A stretch of 64,000 nucleotides of DNA from Tubulanus polymorphus (GCF_964204645.1 NC_134029.1:14868850-14932849); one strand, 5' to 3'. Positions 30,891 to 42,200 are shown, counted from the stretch's first letter. Made by a program: numbers and translations. Notes: a model not told the origin generated them from the letters alone.

Positions 30891-31191
30891 ATGGTCTCGG
30901 CAATTAGGAATTAAATCACAAGAATATAAAAAAGCTGAAAAAGAAAAAATAAATAATAAAAATGTTAATAAAAATGGTGAAAATATTGTTATTTCTACTC
31001 CTTCTGATAATATAATATTTGATAAATATTTATATTTTACAGTTGGATTTGTAATTGTATTCATTTTGATTGGGTGTAATTGGTATAAGAAATCAAATAA
31101 AATTCATGATATTAATAATTCTGAAACAACTGCTATCAAAAGTGAAAATAATTCTGAAATTCCAAAATTGATAATAAAAAAAATGGATTAA
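30823..31191 (+). CDS. small Maverick single-pass membrane protein (122 aa)
   Basis: ATG at 30823 lies in a TATAATAAATG context inside the end of the preceding ORF (68-bp overlap). The N-terminal half is strongly basic (VKKKPRTQKQIEWSRQLGIK), followed by one clear membrane segment (YLYFTVGFVIVFILIGCNWY) and a polar tail. The topology suggests a tail- or signal-anchored virion or membrane protein. Family not recognised. Confidence 0.65.
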   Translation: MSEVKEVKELTVKKKPRTQKQIEWSRQLGIKSQEYKKAEKEKINNKNVNKNGENIVISTPSDNIIFDKYLYFTVGFVIVFILIGCNWYKKSNKIHDINNSETTAIKSENNSEIPKLIIKKMD

Positions 31192-31372
31192 TATTTTAGA
31201 AAAAAAGCAAAAAAAAATAATTTTTTTAAATTAATTGAATATCTCACTACTTTTGTCTATCACTGTGTGGGTGCCGTTTATGGCACCATCTATGCGGAGC
31301 AATTAAATTGTCCAGATAAGTCATTTCGGATTCTAGATATTCATTATTTTTATTAATTTATTTTTTTTAAAT
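31192..31372. other. A+T-rich gap between convergent Maverick genes
   Basis: No gene. It contains a 24-bp stretch that is unusually G+C-rich for this element, including GGGTGCCG and GGCACC, which can pair as GGTGCC/GGCACC around TTTAT (31271-31287). A terminator-like or structural role for the convergent genes on either side is possible. Confidence 0.4.
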
Positions 31373-31698
31373 TTAATCAACAATTTCTAAATCATGATGG
31401 CCATCTTCATTTTTTCCATGATATATTATTTTAAATCCTTTTAAATCTTTTAATTCCTCTGTACTCAATGAAACCCATTTATCAGGTAAAAATACTTTAA
31501 ATTCTCGCGATGTACTAACATTACATTCGCTTAAATTAGCTGATACTTTCTCTCCATATTTAGTTTTTATCTTTTCTAATTTCAATATTTTATGTTCAAT
31601 TTCTTTTGTAACATCAACTAACTTTTTTATTTCAAATTGTTTTTTGCTGGTTTAATTCTGTTATTTATTGTTGCTAAGAATGCTTTTCTATCTCCCAT
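31373..31698 (-). pseudogene. small minus-strand Maverick gene starting in the right TIR, frameshifted
   Basis: An ATG at 31698, inside the right TIR within the mirrored start motif, opens 23 codons (MGDRKAFLATINNRIKPAKN start) that end at TAA. Just downstream, in another frame, coding sequence continues without a stop into the 70-codon frame at 31585-31373 (MKLEKIKTKYGEK start, FKVFLPDKWVSLSTEELKDL middle). The A-run and surrounding AATTTGAAAT look like the site of the indel, near 31640-31648. The whole would be about 108 codons. No recognised family. The layout mirrors PolB at the other end: first gene inside each TIR edge. Confidence 0.55.
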
Positions 31699-31717
31699 TT
31701 ATAAGGAAAACAAATTA
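31695..31717 (-). promoter_or_regulatory. TAAT-T(n)-TATAAATG start motif, right TIR
   Basis: Reverse-complement copy of the motif at 15490-15512 with one base changed in the T-run. It places an ATG at 31698-31696 on the minus strand. Confidence 0.7.
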
Positions 31718-32035
31718 CTTGTGGTGATGAGTGGGGATTACTTCCCCCTGTATATAACAAACATGCTATTAACCGTTCTCACCCAAGCCTCACAGCATCT
31801 ATTTATCTGGGCACAGTTGACACGCAATCACTGTACTACAGTAACAGCACACGCGTTAATAACCGTTCTCAGTAGAGACTCACTGTATCGATCTATCCAC
31901 GCGCAGTTGTTGTTACGCGCACTCACTGTATATGTGTGTCACAGAGCAATCGTCCGTTCTCACTAGAGCCTAGCTGTGATGAGTGGTGTCTCGACCTCTC
32001 GACCTCTGATCTGAAAACGCCATCTTCTAATTACT
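31695..32035 (-). repeat. Maverick right terminal inverted repeat (341 bp)
   Basis: Inverted match of 15172-15512, ending ...CTAATTACT. It is almost identical to the left repeat, including the three ~90-bp subunits marked by CCGTTCTC. The 109-codon + strand frame over it (31637-31966) is a shadow. Confidence 0.95.
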
Positions 32036-32041
32036 AACCTG
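32036..32041 (+). repeat. Maverick target-site duplication, right copy (AACCTG)
   Basis: Identical to 15166-15171 and directly adjacent to the right terminal repeat. Confidence 0.95.
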
Positions 32042-32465
32042 ATAACCCAAATTAAGTGCTAGCATCGAACTTATGATTATTTTGATTTGGTTTTCGGTGT
32101 CATTGAAATTCGTAAATAAAGGTTCAACCGTCGTAGTATACTGTACTTAGCATAGCTCTGATTGGGTGTCATATTTCTACAAGACAAGGAGGAGTGTGAA
32201 AGGGTCTTCCCCGGGTAGGGCTTAAACCTGGTTTACTTTCTATCTTAATTTGCTGGAGACAAGGTGAGTTAATATGCAGAATACCTTGCACCAAGGGTCG
32301 GTTCCTTAGCAGTTTTAAATTCCTTGTTTCGTGATGGGAACGTCGGTGGGAATCTTTACATTTGAAAGGTTGGCAGATAATGTCCTTGAAAGCCTTTAAT
32401 TGGTTTATCTTTGTCAGCAGTATGAGGTTGGCATTGAGCCAATTCATGTAAAATCGCAGTACATT
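32042..32465. other. DmX-like intron between Maverick and dispersed repeat
   Basis: No gene recognised. TTTGTCAGCA-TATGAGGTTGGCATTGAGCC (32411-32440) resembles 8357-8385 (TTTGTCAGCGATATGAAGTT), so it belongs to the family at 8.4 kb. Confidence 0.4.
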
Positions 32466-33765
32466 TTTAGCCCACTTGTGACTTTAGTCCCAGCGGGCTA
32501 TTGCGTTCACTTTTCGTCCGTCCGTTCGTCCGTCCGTCCGTCCGTCCGTCCGTCCGTCCGTAGACGGAATCCAGTTATTTTGGGAAGTTTTGAAGACGCT
32601 TCAAGGTAATGTCTTGATATTTGGGTTACACATGTATCTACCCTAGACACATCTTCAGCCCAAAAACTGGCCCTGTCAGAATCAAGATGGCCGACTGGCA
32701 GCCATTGTTGATCGTCAAAATCATCACTTTTTACACATTTTTGAACTTTTTGAAGGAAATTTTGAAGACGCTTTGATCAATTACCTTGATCTTTCGGATA
32801 TATGTGAATCCCCCCAGGGCCCATCAACATAACAAAAATTGGGTCGGTCGGACTCAAGATGGCCGTCCTATGACCTTTTTAGTGCCCAAAAATGTTAATT
32901 TTGGCCCAAATTCTGAGTCCTGTAGCTTCCTACTGGTTTGCCATTTCTCATTACAATTTGTGATGGGTATTCTTTGGAAAGGGATGTTTTATACCTGAGA
33001 CAGGTATTTTTCATCAGCCAATTATGACGCAATTGGCGGCCATCTTGGTGTCACCAGTACTCATTCGTAAGTGGGAAAAAGTTTTTCCACATTATATTGA
33101 TACCTAAGCGTATTTTGCTACCACAATCAATTAGAAAGTTGTAGCTCATAACGTGTTCTATGATTGTGGTGAGTTTCAAGGTAATTGGATTTCGTATATG
33201 GCCACCAGGGGGCGTTGAGTAATACAATATCTTAGCATTTCTTTATTATATTCGTACCTATGCATATTTTGTAACCACAATCAATTGGAAAGTTGTAGCT
33301 CATGACATCATCTATGATTGTTGCGAGTTTTAAGGACATCAGTTTTTCTATATGGTCACCAGGGGGCGTTGAATAGTAGAATAACTTAGTATTTCCTTAT
33401 TATATTGGTACCTAGGCACATTTTGTTACCATGATCAATTGCAAAGTTGTAGTTCATGACATGTTCTATGACTGTGGTGAGTTTCGAGGTCATTGGGTTT
33501 TGAATATGGTCACCAGGGGGCATTGAATGTTAGAATGACTTAGTATTTCCAAATTAAATTGGTAACGAGGCATATTTTGTTATCACAATCAATTACAAAA
33601 TCGTAGCTGTTGACATGTTCTATGATTGTGGTGAGTTTCAAGGTCATTGGTTTCTGTAAATGGTCACCAGGGGGCATTGAATGTTGAAATTGTTAGATTG
33701 TTCAGCATTTTAAACCACTTCCCAAGTGGTCATGGTGTCCCTGGACCCCTAGTTTATGTGAGCAT
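32466..33765 (+). repeat. large dispersed repeat (GCCCACTTGGG family), copy C (most complete)
   Basis: Begins TTTTTAGCCCACTTG and ends CTTCCCAAGTGGTCATG...CCCCTAGTTT. The terminal GCCCACTTG and CAAGTGG(G)C form short inverted ends. It contains the CGTCCGTCCGT microsatellite, the ~600-bp conserved body and four ~150-bp subunits with TCACCAGGGGGC motifs. Aligns with 5495-6690 and 40118-41145. No transposase; probably a non-autonomous element. The frame at 32786-32998 is conserved as DNA among copies only. Confidence 0.85.
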
Positions 33766-33940
33766 TTTTTGGTTTGAAGAATGAGAACCTAAGCTATCGT
33801 TAAGTTGCAGTCATGAAGACACGTGACAGGATCGGAAGATTTTTTTAGATTGCATGATACGCCTCAATAAAATAGGTCCACAGACGTTATTCGCTTGTCT
33901 AAAGAATAATAAAATCATCATGATAAGATATCTAAATAGA

Positions 33941-34552
33941 TACCGTATTTTCCGGCCAATAAGCCGAGGGCAGTTTTTTAGCCTAAAATACATGGATTTC
34001 ATAAAGCTTCGCCCAATAAGCCGAGGCCCTTCATCAGAGAGTTTAATTCACTGATTTGTCAATTAGTTCGTCTTAATTGACGATTTAAGAGGCTGACAGT
34101 AGCGCCCGCCGATGTGTGAGAGTGCTGTGTATACTATCATCGCCGAGTGACTGTGCTATATATAGACTCATTCAGCTGATTACTATACACACAGCCATAC
34201 ACGCAGTACGCGGCTCACTGCTGATTTGCATATATACTAATGTATGAACTGACACGTGGTAGTACGATGAACTCGCGCGTTATATAAATGTATACCATTG
34301 CCGCTGTGCGGTGATAGAACAATCAAAGTAAAAATAAAATAGTTCAAAATAGATTATAATTGGTAGTAAATAATGACCTCAAATAAATATCGACCACTTT
34401 TCTTGATTTTGACGATCATTGAGAGCATTAGAGTCGCATAGATCAGGAAGTGATATTTTATGTCAGATCGTACCCGCCCAATAAGCTGATCACGATATTT
34501 TGGGTAAAAATCTGAGGCTAGAAAATCGGCTTATTGGCCGGAAAATACGGTA
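33941..34552. mobile_element. MITE with 27-bp perfect terminal inverted repeats
   Basis: TACCGTATTTTCCGGCCAAT (first 20 of 27 bases, 33941-33967) is repeated inverted at 34526-34552. TA at both outer ends would be the target duplication. The ~610-bp interior has no open frame of note. A related but different terminus, TACCGTATTTTCCGGTGTAT, occurs at 43111. Confidence 0.85.
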
Positions 34553-35095
34553 TTAAATAATATCATTTCTTGTAAGCATGCCTAATGAACGCCGATTTAG
34601 CGGTTAAACAAATCATAACTTCTACTTGCGCATGAATACAATATCAATGCTGTGCCTATTGTAAGCGCCAGTACCCCGTACGCACAGCCTTACACACGAC
34701 ACCGGCCTCCACTTCAAAAGTTATGACAAAATGTTAGAAACATTTTTGATCCGATTTACACCAAATAAACCTTTAAAGCAAGGTATTTAGCATCGGATAT
34801 TGTGCCGAAAATTCCAGATTGATACACAGCATAGTTTTTCAAGTAAGCCCATTTTTAGTGTAAACCAATTATGTTGTTTGACAGGCAGGATCAGCTGTGT
34901 GCCTCATTTTATCGATGACGTTAGATGTAAACAATAACATTACCACGTGCGCAATGCAAACAGCAAACAAATTGAATTTTTTAAGCAAACTTCTCTAATG
35001 GAATATTAATTTCTTTTTCATAATTTGCCTTTCTTTTATGTAATTTATAATTTATACATCAGACTTTGCTTCTTCGAAACATCAGGACTTTGAAG
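34553..35095. other. non-coding intron stretch, nothing recognised
   Basis: No gene, RNA or element terminus recognised. Confidence 0.35.
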
Positions 35096-35103
35096 TCCTC
35101 TTG

Positions 35104-36005
35104 TTTCATTGGTTCTCGGGTTAATGTATAATCGATGCGATTGAAGACATGACGAACCTCCGTCGATGACATGGTCAACTTAATTTAAATTCGACGAAAA
35201 ACTGTTTTTGGTCGGAAAATTCTTAGCTCTTGCGTATAAAATTGCAATGACCTCGGTTGGGGCATAGATATTGTTTCATTTTAATACCCGGTGCTTGTGT
35301 TGAAAGTTCATTACACAATGCCTCCACGTGCGCGGAAGCGCTAACATTAATTAGACTGTTGCACACACAAACACGCTCATACAGACTACAATATGGTGAT
35401 GCTGTAACGCTGCTTGGCGCGTGCACGTTTGGTATGATAACAGGCTGAATAATCGGCGTAGCAGAAGATGAGCGCTGTGTTGTTTTCTGTTTGATAGAAT
35501 TTGTAATAAATTGTAATTTCATGTGACCTGAAAATACTAAGCAACAAACTATAGGTAAAGGTCGAGGTCTGAATATTGTAGTGGTAAATTCCAGGATTTA
35601 AAACGATGTAATACTAACTACGCCCCAGTTTTAGCTTCCACGGCCAAACATTGGAAGAGGTTTCGTTTCCTAGACTCATCAGCCACCCTCTGATATGTGA
35701 CATCATATGAATTTTATTTGAATATTTTAACATATTGTGAAAAAATTTTTTTGAAAATATAAAATAGTTTCCAATGCCGCGCCTACCTGTACCCCACGAA
35801 ATTTTGGATGTAGACCATGAACACATGTTTATCTTTGGTCTTATTTGACTACAAAATAATTCTTTAAGAAAGATAAGATAAAGTACAATATAAACTTCTA
35901 GAACTTTGGAGTCACAAATTAACAAGATTTTCAAGCAATGCCCCTTACTCCAAACAACCTCTAGCTTTCAAGGTAAACCACACTTTGCCCATGGTCAATT
36001 TATTT
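35104..36005 (+). repeat. dispersed repeat, copy 2 (TTTCATTGGTTCTCGGGTTAA family)
   Basis: Aligns with 8435-9470 block by block. It is flanked by ATCAGGACTTTGAAGTCCTC upstream and, near 36528, by CTCAGGACCTTTGGTCCTCT, which may be the outer ends of a larger composite element (35080-36550). A related end, CAGGACCTTAGGTCCTCTAG, also occurs at 45429. Confidence 0.7.
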
Positions 36006-37590
36006 TTACAGTTAAACTGAAATTATCGCCGAGTTATATGGCAATGTGGGGTGCATTTATTCATTTACTGCAGACATAACAGTCGGCGTCTAGCCATATT
36101 ACTGAGGGAAGCACGCGCTGGCAGATCACAAGTGATTCACACTGCATATGCTACAGTGAAAGCACATGCTCATATTGCCGCACGCATTATGAATATGCAC
36201 GTTTTTCATACAGTGAAATAAGATTTTTGAATGAAATAAACTTTATCTTTTAGATTTTCATTTAAGTTGTCGGTCCAATTATTTGTCTTCGTCAAAAAGT
36301 CTTTGAAAGTGATGCACATTGGTCTGTCGATCTTTTTGAACTATAACCGGCCGTATCTCACTCTAAAGTTTAAGGTAATATAAATCGATCTGGTGTACCA
36401 CTGTCTGAGGCTCCAGTCTCAACATAATCTCCAGGGCACTAGGTGAACATATCTGCATAATTAAAAGAGTAGTAGAATAACAATGTAATATGTTTTCTTT
36501 AATATTATAAAAAACTGGACCTCGACAGCTCAGGACCTTTGGTCCTCTAGTTTTTTGTTAGAACTACATTTCTTTTTGGAAGAATACATAGTTGTTACCT
36601 ATGTTCGTGTTCACACACATGTGTCACACAGACTGTTGTGTCATGTATTGACCTACTGACGACCACTAGCTAGGTACATGTATATGGAAAGCTTGCACCT
36701 CACAGCATGTGGCCTAGTTAAAAGTTTCCAAGGAACTTGTTATTTTACTATCGCAGCCAAACTCCTCTCTCACCTTCGTGGCCTGTGGCTGCTGTTGAGG
36801 GGTCGTTCTGCTTTTGTCTGCCAGATTTTGACTCGCTAATAAACTCTGTGATAACATTAAATAATTTCATTTCATACATATCTCATTATTCCCCATTAGT
36901 ACAAATAATATAATTAACACAGATAGTACTTATCAATATAAATCATGCTTTCCTTATCGAACATTTGCATACATACCTGCTCCTATTAGTGCAAACCAGT
37001 ACTATAAATGCAAAGGGCGAACGGAAGTAGCCTTTAAAATTTCCCAGGAAAAAATAATCTTATCTGCACCGCTAAATAAACCTTTCCCGGCCCCTTACAA
37101 CTCACCCCGGGTGAACGCAACTCTCCGTAGCAAACAGCGGAATATCTTAGGAAACAGGGACTCACGTAGAGATCAAATAAAAAGCATAAACTGATAGAAT
37201 ATGCCAGATAGATTTATTACACCCATCTCCCCGAACAAGCAGATTTCGACTGGCTAACAAAGTCCGGAAGACGACTCCCCAGTGCTTACGGACAACCATC
37301 CGGACCTGAGATGGCAGCACCATCAAATACCTGACTAGACAAAATACGCAACCTCATAACATTTATATTTTAAGTCAACAGTGAAGCTAAGACATAATTC
37401 ACATTTTTATGAATTTCCGTTCCAAAAATATGTCCCCAAATAATCAGTATAAGCGAATAAGTATATGAGTTTTGGAAATTTTCTTTTTCCAAAAATAACA
37501 TTTGTTATGACAAAAGATATATTTGGTGTTGCTTTTCAAAATATTTGTGAAAATTTTAGATTTTATAGGTAATGTCATGTCAAAAAAAAT
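36006..37590. other. intron stretch with composite-repeat 3' part, otherwise unrecognised
   Basis: TTTCATTTAAGTTG and AAGTCTTTGAAAGTGAT (36250-36315) recur at 46190-46235. The ACTGGACCTCGACAGCTCAGG end near 36520 resembles 45400-45430. From 36560 to 37590 I recognise nothing. Confidence 0.45.
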
Positions 37591-37592
37591 AA

Positions 37593-39215
37593 TTTACAGT
37601 GAATCAAACAGTAGATTTGATCGGGCAAGACAGTGATTCCGGCAAGGACTCAGACTCTGATTATGAAATTGATGAGAACGAATATTTAGAAGTGACTGAT
37701 TTTGATGATGATTTCGGAAATTCTGATGACTCAAATGGTCCTGTTTCCATGGAAATGGATGATGTAGATGATGAAAATGATTTTTCTGTGCGCCCAAATA
37801 CAAGTAGGGCTCATAGTCCTGATTATCATCCCTGTGTGAGTGACAATGATAGAAATAATAATAGGCCTGCTGCAGGAAGAGCTCGAGATCAGATTCTGAG
37901 GGGTCGTGGTCATCCGAGGTCAGTCTCCAGAGGCTGAGGTACACTTGCTGCTACTGTACCTTCACGTGGCAGAAGAAGCCATTCTCAAAGCCGTGGTCGT
38001 GGAGGAGGTGGGTGAGGAGCTACGCCTGTAGCAGAGATGGGGCTGTTGGGCAAACACAGAAAGGTGCCCAATAAATGGTGCCCAAATTATGACCGTCAAC
38101 CACCGAATGGAATGAAAATCGCTGCTGCAATCGATTGGACGCCCATTGATTATTTCAACAATTTGTTTCCAAATGGAGCCTTTGATCCCTTAGTTACTGA
38201 AACTAATCGGTATGCAGAACAGTTTCTGGACTCTCCTATTGAACTACCAGCATCTTCCAGGTACCATCATTGGGAGAACATTGATGTGAATGACATATCT
38301 ATATGGCGATGACATTAGCTATGGAGATATGCCATAAACCCAGAATTGAAGACTATTTTTGTGGTTTTTGGCTAACTGCTAAACCCAATATGTCATATTT
38401 CATGAGTAGGAATAAATTCCAGTTGATTTCATCCTTTCTTCACTTCAGACATGACGCAGAAAGGATACCAAACGGTCAGCCGGGATATGATCCATTGTAC
38501 TAAGTGAAATATATTAGATAGATATATAAAGATATTAGATATTTGTGTTCCTTGGTATAAAGCACTTAATACTACAACCCTGACCTGGCCGTTGATTAAA
38601 GTATGGGCAAATTCAAGGGGAGATTATATTTTAGGCAGTATATGCCATAAAAACAAATTTGGTGTAAAGCGTTGGTGCTTATGCGATGCTAATGGGTATT
38701 GCCTGGACTGGTATACATATACTGGCAAATCTGGTGACGAGGCAGGTCCAGGGTTGTGGAATAAAGTTGTAGAAAGGCTTACAGCCCCTTATTATAACAT
38801 GGATCATCATGTATATATGCAGATGATTTCTTTAAATGTCACCATCAATAATGATTAAATTGAAGCAAAATGACACAGGCCTGTGTGGAACTGTGAAGCC
38901 CAATAGGATTGGTCTTCCATCTGCTATGCCAACGGCAAACCTTGCTCGACCCGATCCTCTTTTGAATGCTGATGGTGGCATGTCAGCTGTGACATGGATG
39001 GATGTAAAAAAAGTAAATGCAATTACCTCTATCCATGGAAACAATGTGAAAAATATTCAATTAGAGATAAAGACCAGCCCACAGGGAGGTACGGAAACCT
39101 GGACTGATCTGCGATTACGGTGCGTACATGGGTGGGGTTGATCGAGACGATCAACTCCTATCGTTCTATGATCACAACCGCCTCTCTAAAAATGGTACAT
39201 GAGAATCTGCTTGAC
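37593..39215 (+). pseudogene. piggyBac-like transposase pseudogene, 5' part
   Basis: Successive frames with stops and frameshifts spell a piggyBac (DDE_Tnp_1_7) transposase. The N-terminus is acidic (DSDSGKDSDSDYEIDENEYL) with an RGRGHPRS basic patch. Then come WTPIDYFNNLFP, YHHWENIDVNDI, MEICHKPRIEDYF and MSYFMSRNKFQLISSFLHF. The catalytic region has WANSRGDYILGSICH, DANGYCLDWYTYTGK and VYMQMISLN in place of the usual VYMDNFYT pattern. KLKQNDTGLCGTVKPNRIGL and YMGGVDRDDQLLSFYD follow. The gene is cut at 39227 by a TTAA-flanked insertion and resumes at 42272. Confidence 0.85.
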
Positions 39216-39223
39216 TGCTGTGG

Positions 39224-42200
39224 TTAACACGTTCGCTGCCGCTGACGAGATAAATCGTCATGGTGGGTGCACCGCAGTTTGCCAGGATATATCGTCATCG
39301 ATTCAATGTCATTTTATAGCGTTATGAATGACCTGGCAAAGGCGACAAACCAACTTACAATTGTCTGGCAGTATGGAGAGACTAAGATATTATTTATGGG
39401 GGTAACTCAAGTCCATATCATTTTTGATGGGTTTCGTGTTTAGGCGACATCGTCGTCATGTCCGTCCGTACGTCCGTCTGTCTGTGGATGTTTCTTTATG
39501 ACACGATTTAAGCTGTTTGTGTGGACTGATTTTTCTGTAAATTTGCACATATATTCTGTACTTGGTGATGGTGCAGCTTGGTTATTATTTGATTCTGATG
39601 TTTATAAGTGCTCTTAATTTGGTTATAAAATAATCAACATTACTCAGTAGTTCAAGCCGCGCTCAATTCACTCGCTGTGTGTGTGTAACACAGAACATGC
39701 TTGTACGTGGAGATATGATACGCTCGTACAACACGCCCGCGCTGATCTAGTCTAACGCCTTGCGCGCGGTATTCGATATTAATTGGCCAGCTGAGATTTC
39801 CGCCCCAAATATAACACTCGAATTTACTGAGTACAGGAGCTTCAATCACAGTCGCAAGAAATATTGATGACAAAGTCAAAGTTTAACTACATATTCCACA
39901 AAACAAACGAGGCATTTTGATGAAAAGAGTTTATTTTGTTTGAAAAAAACATCATTTAAACACCGAAATATTATCAGCGCACCACGGCAGGTAGCGTGCA
40001 TCCACTATTTTCCGCAGTTATAACATCACACGCCCAAGATCTGTGCTTTGATCAACGCTGAGAACTAATCTTAAGTAATTAAAGATGGCATTAAGTGTCA
40101 TCAATTGAACCCGTCATTTTTAGCCCACTTGGGACTTTAGTCCCAGCGGGCTATTGCGTTCACTTTTCGTCCGTCGTCCGTCCGTCCCTAGACGGAATCC
40201 AGTTATTTTGGGAAGTTTTGAAGACGCTTCAAGGTAACGTCTTGATATTTAGGTTACACATGTATCTACCCTAGACACATCTTCAGCCCAAAAACTGGCC
40301 CTGTCAGAATCAAGATGGCCGACTAGCAGCCATTGTTGTTCGCCAAAATCAGCACTTTTTACACATTTTTGAACTTTTTGAGGGAAATTTTGAAGACGCT
40401 TTGATCAATTACCTTGATCTTTCGGATATATGTGAATCCCCCCAGGGCCCATCAACATAACAAAAATTGGGTCGGTCGGACTCAAGATGGCCGTCCTATG
40501 ACCTTTTTAGCGCCCAAAAATGTTAATTTTGGCCCGAATTCTGAGTCCTGTAGCTTCCTACTGGTTTGCCATTTCTCATTGCAATTTGTGATGGGTATTC
40601 TTTGGAAAGGGATGTTTTATACCTGAGACAGGTATTTTTCATCAGCCAATTATGACGCAATTGGTGGCCATCTTTGTGTCACCAGTACTCATTCATTAGT
40701 GGGAAAAAGTTTTTCCACATTTTACTGATACCTAAGCGTATTTTGCTACCACAATCAATTAGAAAGTTGTGGCTCATAACGTGTTCTATGATTGTGGTGA
40801 GTTTCAAGGTAATTGGATTTCGTATATGGCCACCAGGGGGCGTTGAATAATACGATATCTTCGCATTTCTTTATTATATTCGTACCAATGCATATCTGGT
40901 AACCACAATCAATTGGAAAGTTGTAGCTCATGACATCATCTATGATTGTTGCGAGTTTCAAGGACATCAATTATCACAATCAATTACAAAATTGTAGCTG
41001 CTGACATGTTCTATGATTTTGGTGAGTTTCAAGGTCGTTGGTTTTTGTAAATGGTCACCAGGGGGCGTTGAATATTGAAATTGTTAGATTGTTGAGCATT
41101 TGAAACCACTTCCCAAGTGGGCATGGTGTCCCTGGACCCCTAGTTATGTCCTTACGTTAACAATCGTTGGAGCCCGGCTATCTTGTATTTAGTTTGCAAC
41201 ACTGATGATTTTGATATTTTTGATACTTAGTGCACAACGCGAGTCGATTGCATTGTCAGCAATAAAGTGTTAACCGTTTACCATTTATGTATCAATTACG
41301 TGTAGTAATAGATAACGCAAGACCCACAACAGACCCACATTTTAATTGTCGAATGGTCATGCGAAGACATGGTGTCACATTCAAAAACGTTTTAAGCTTG
41401 GGCCTAAATTGCTTTACTATTAAAAGCTATCATGAATGAAACTATTGAAAGCCACAATCACTCAGTTGCTGAACTTGATTTCAACCGTAACTGGCCGTCC
41501 TGGTTTAATATCTACTTCCCTGAAATTTGAAAAACTTATATAGCATCTTCTGATTTTGTTTGTCCCGAGTAGTTAATGTTCAAGTTTTAGTTGTTTTATG
41601 TCATTGCCTCATGGGATCAAAATTTTCAAGTCCAAAATGTCCATAATTAAACTTGCGTAACTGTCGTTTTTCCGCTGGTGAATATTGTTTTCCTGTTCCA
41701 CTTGGTCAATCGTGAGACTAGCTATAGGCCCGCAGGGTACAGCTAGCAGTTGACCTTAAGGTTCAGTCTGTAAACAGCTTCAAGACACTCATGTTGAATC
41801 ATGGATGTGAAGCATGCACCCAATGGACTGCATGCCATGGGTTCTTGGCGATTGTGCCGAGAGCAGACTGTATCCAGTGGCCATGTATATTAGCTGATGT
41901 TTTACCTTGATAGTATGGATTAAACATGCACCGCATCAACGCAGTTATTTCCATTCACTTTTCAAGTTCTAAGTCAATACCGAAACTCATCATGGAATGT
42001 TTCTTTCTGGTTAAAACTTTTATTCTTTTAGATTTTTATTTGATTTTTCACACTTTTCACTGGCGATGGGGACAAGAAAAAATTGTGAATCTCTTCACCA
42101 GTGCCAGTGACAAGTTATCTCGTCATTGGTTTTTTTATACTAAAATAGATCAGTGTATTGATTTATCAATGAACAAATAGTGCTGGCAGCATATAAATTG

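Larger units (their letters stand above)
15172..32035 (+). mobile_element. complete Maverick/Polinton DNA transposon (16,864 bp)
   Basis: Bounded by 341-bp inverted repeats starting AGTAATTAG, with a 6-bp target duplication. It encodes the diagnostic Maverick set: protein-primed PolB, DDE integrase with chromodomain, A32-like ATPase, double-jelly-roll major capsid protein and a probable penton protein, with further conserved Maverick ORFs. The interior is strikingly A+T-rich and packed, with genes often separated only by a ~22-nt start motif; the flanks are host-like. It lies in the intron between DmX-like exons 13080-13210 and 44139-44216, with PolB on the host-gene sense strand. The terminal repeats differ by only a few bases, suggesting a young insertion, yet PolB, MCP, integrase and other genes carry frameshifts or stops. 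Mavericks are related to adintoviruses and other polinton-like viruses (family knowledge). Confidence 0.97.

Noticed and set aside
15172-32035. Ciliate-like code (TAA/TAG read as Gln) in the Maverick
   Set aside because: Most Maverick genes end with TAA at sensible places, several lesions are frameshifts, and the flanking DmX-like exons use the standard code.
15172-32035. The A+T-rich block being contaminating viral sequence joined in assembly
   Set aside because: Perfect 6-bp target duplication and matched terminal repeats at exact boundaries inside an intron show a real integration.
37594-37944. 116-codon minus-strand frame opposite the piggyBac N-terminus
   Set aside because: It is the antisense shadow of an acidic Asp/Ser-rich coding stretch.
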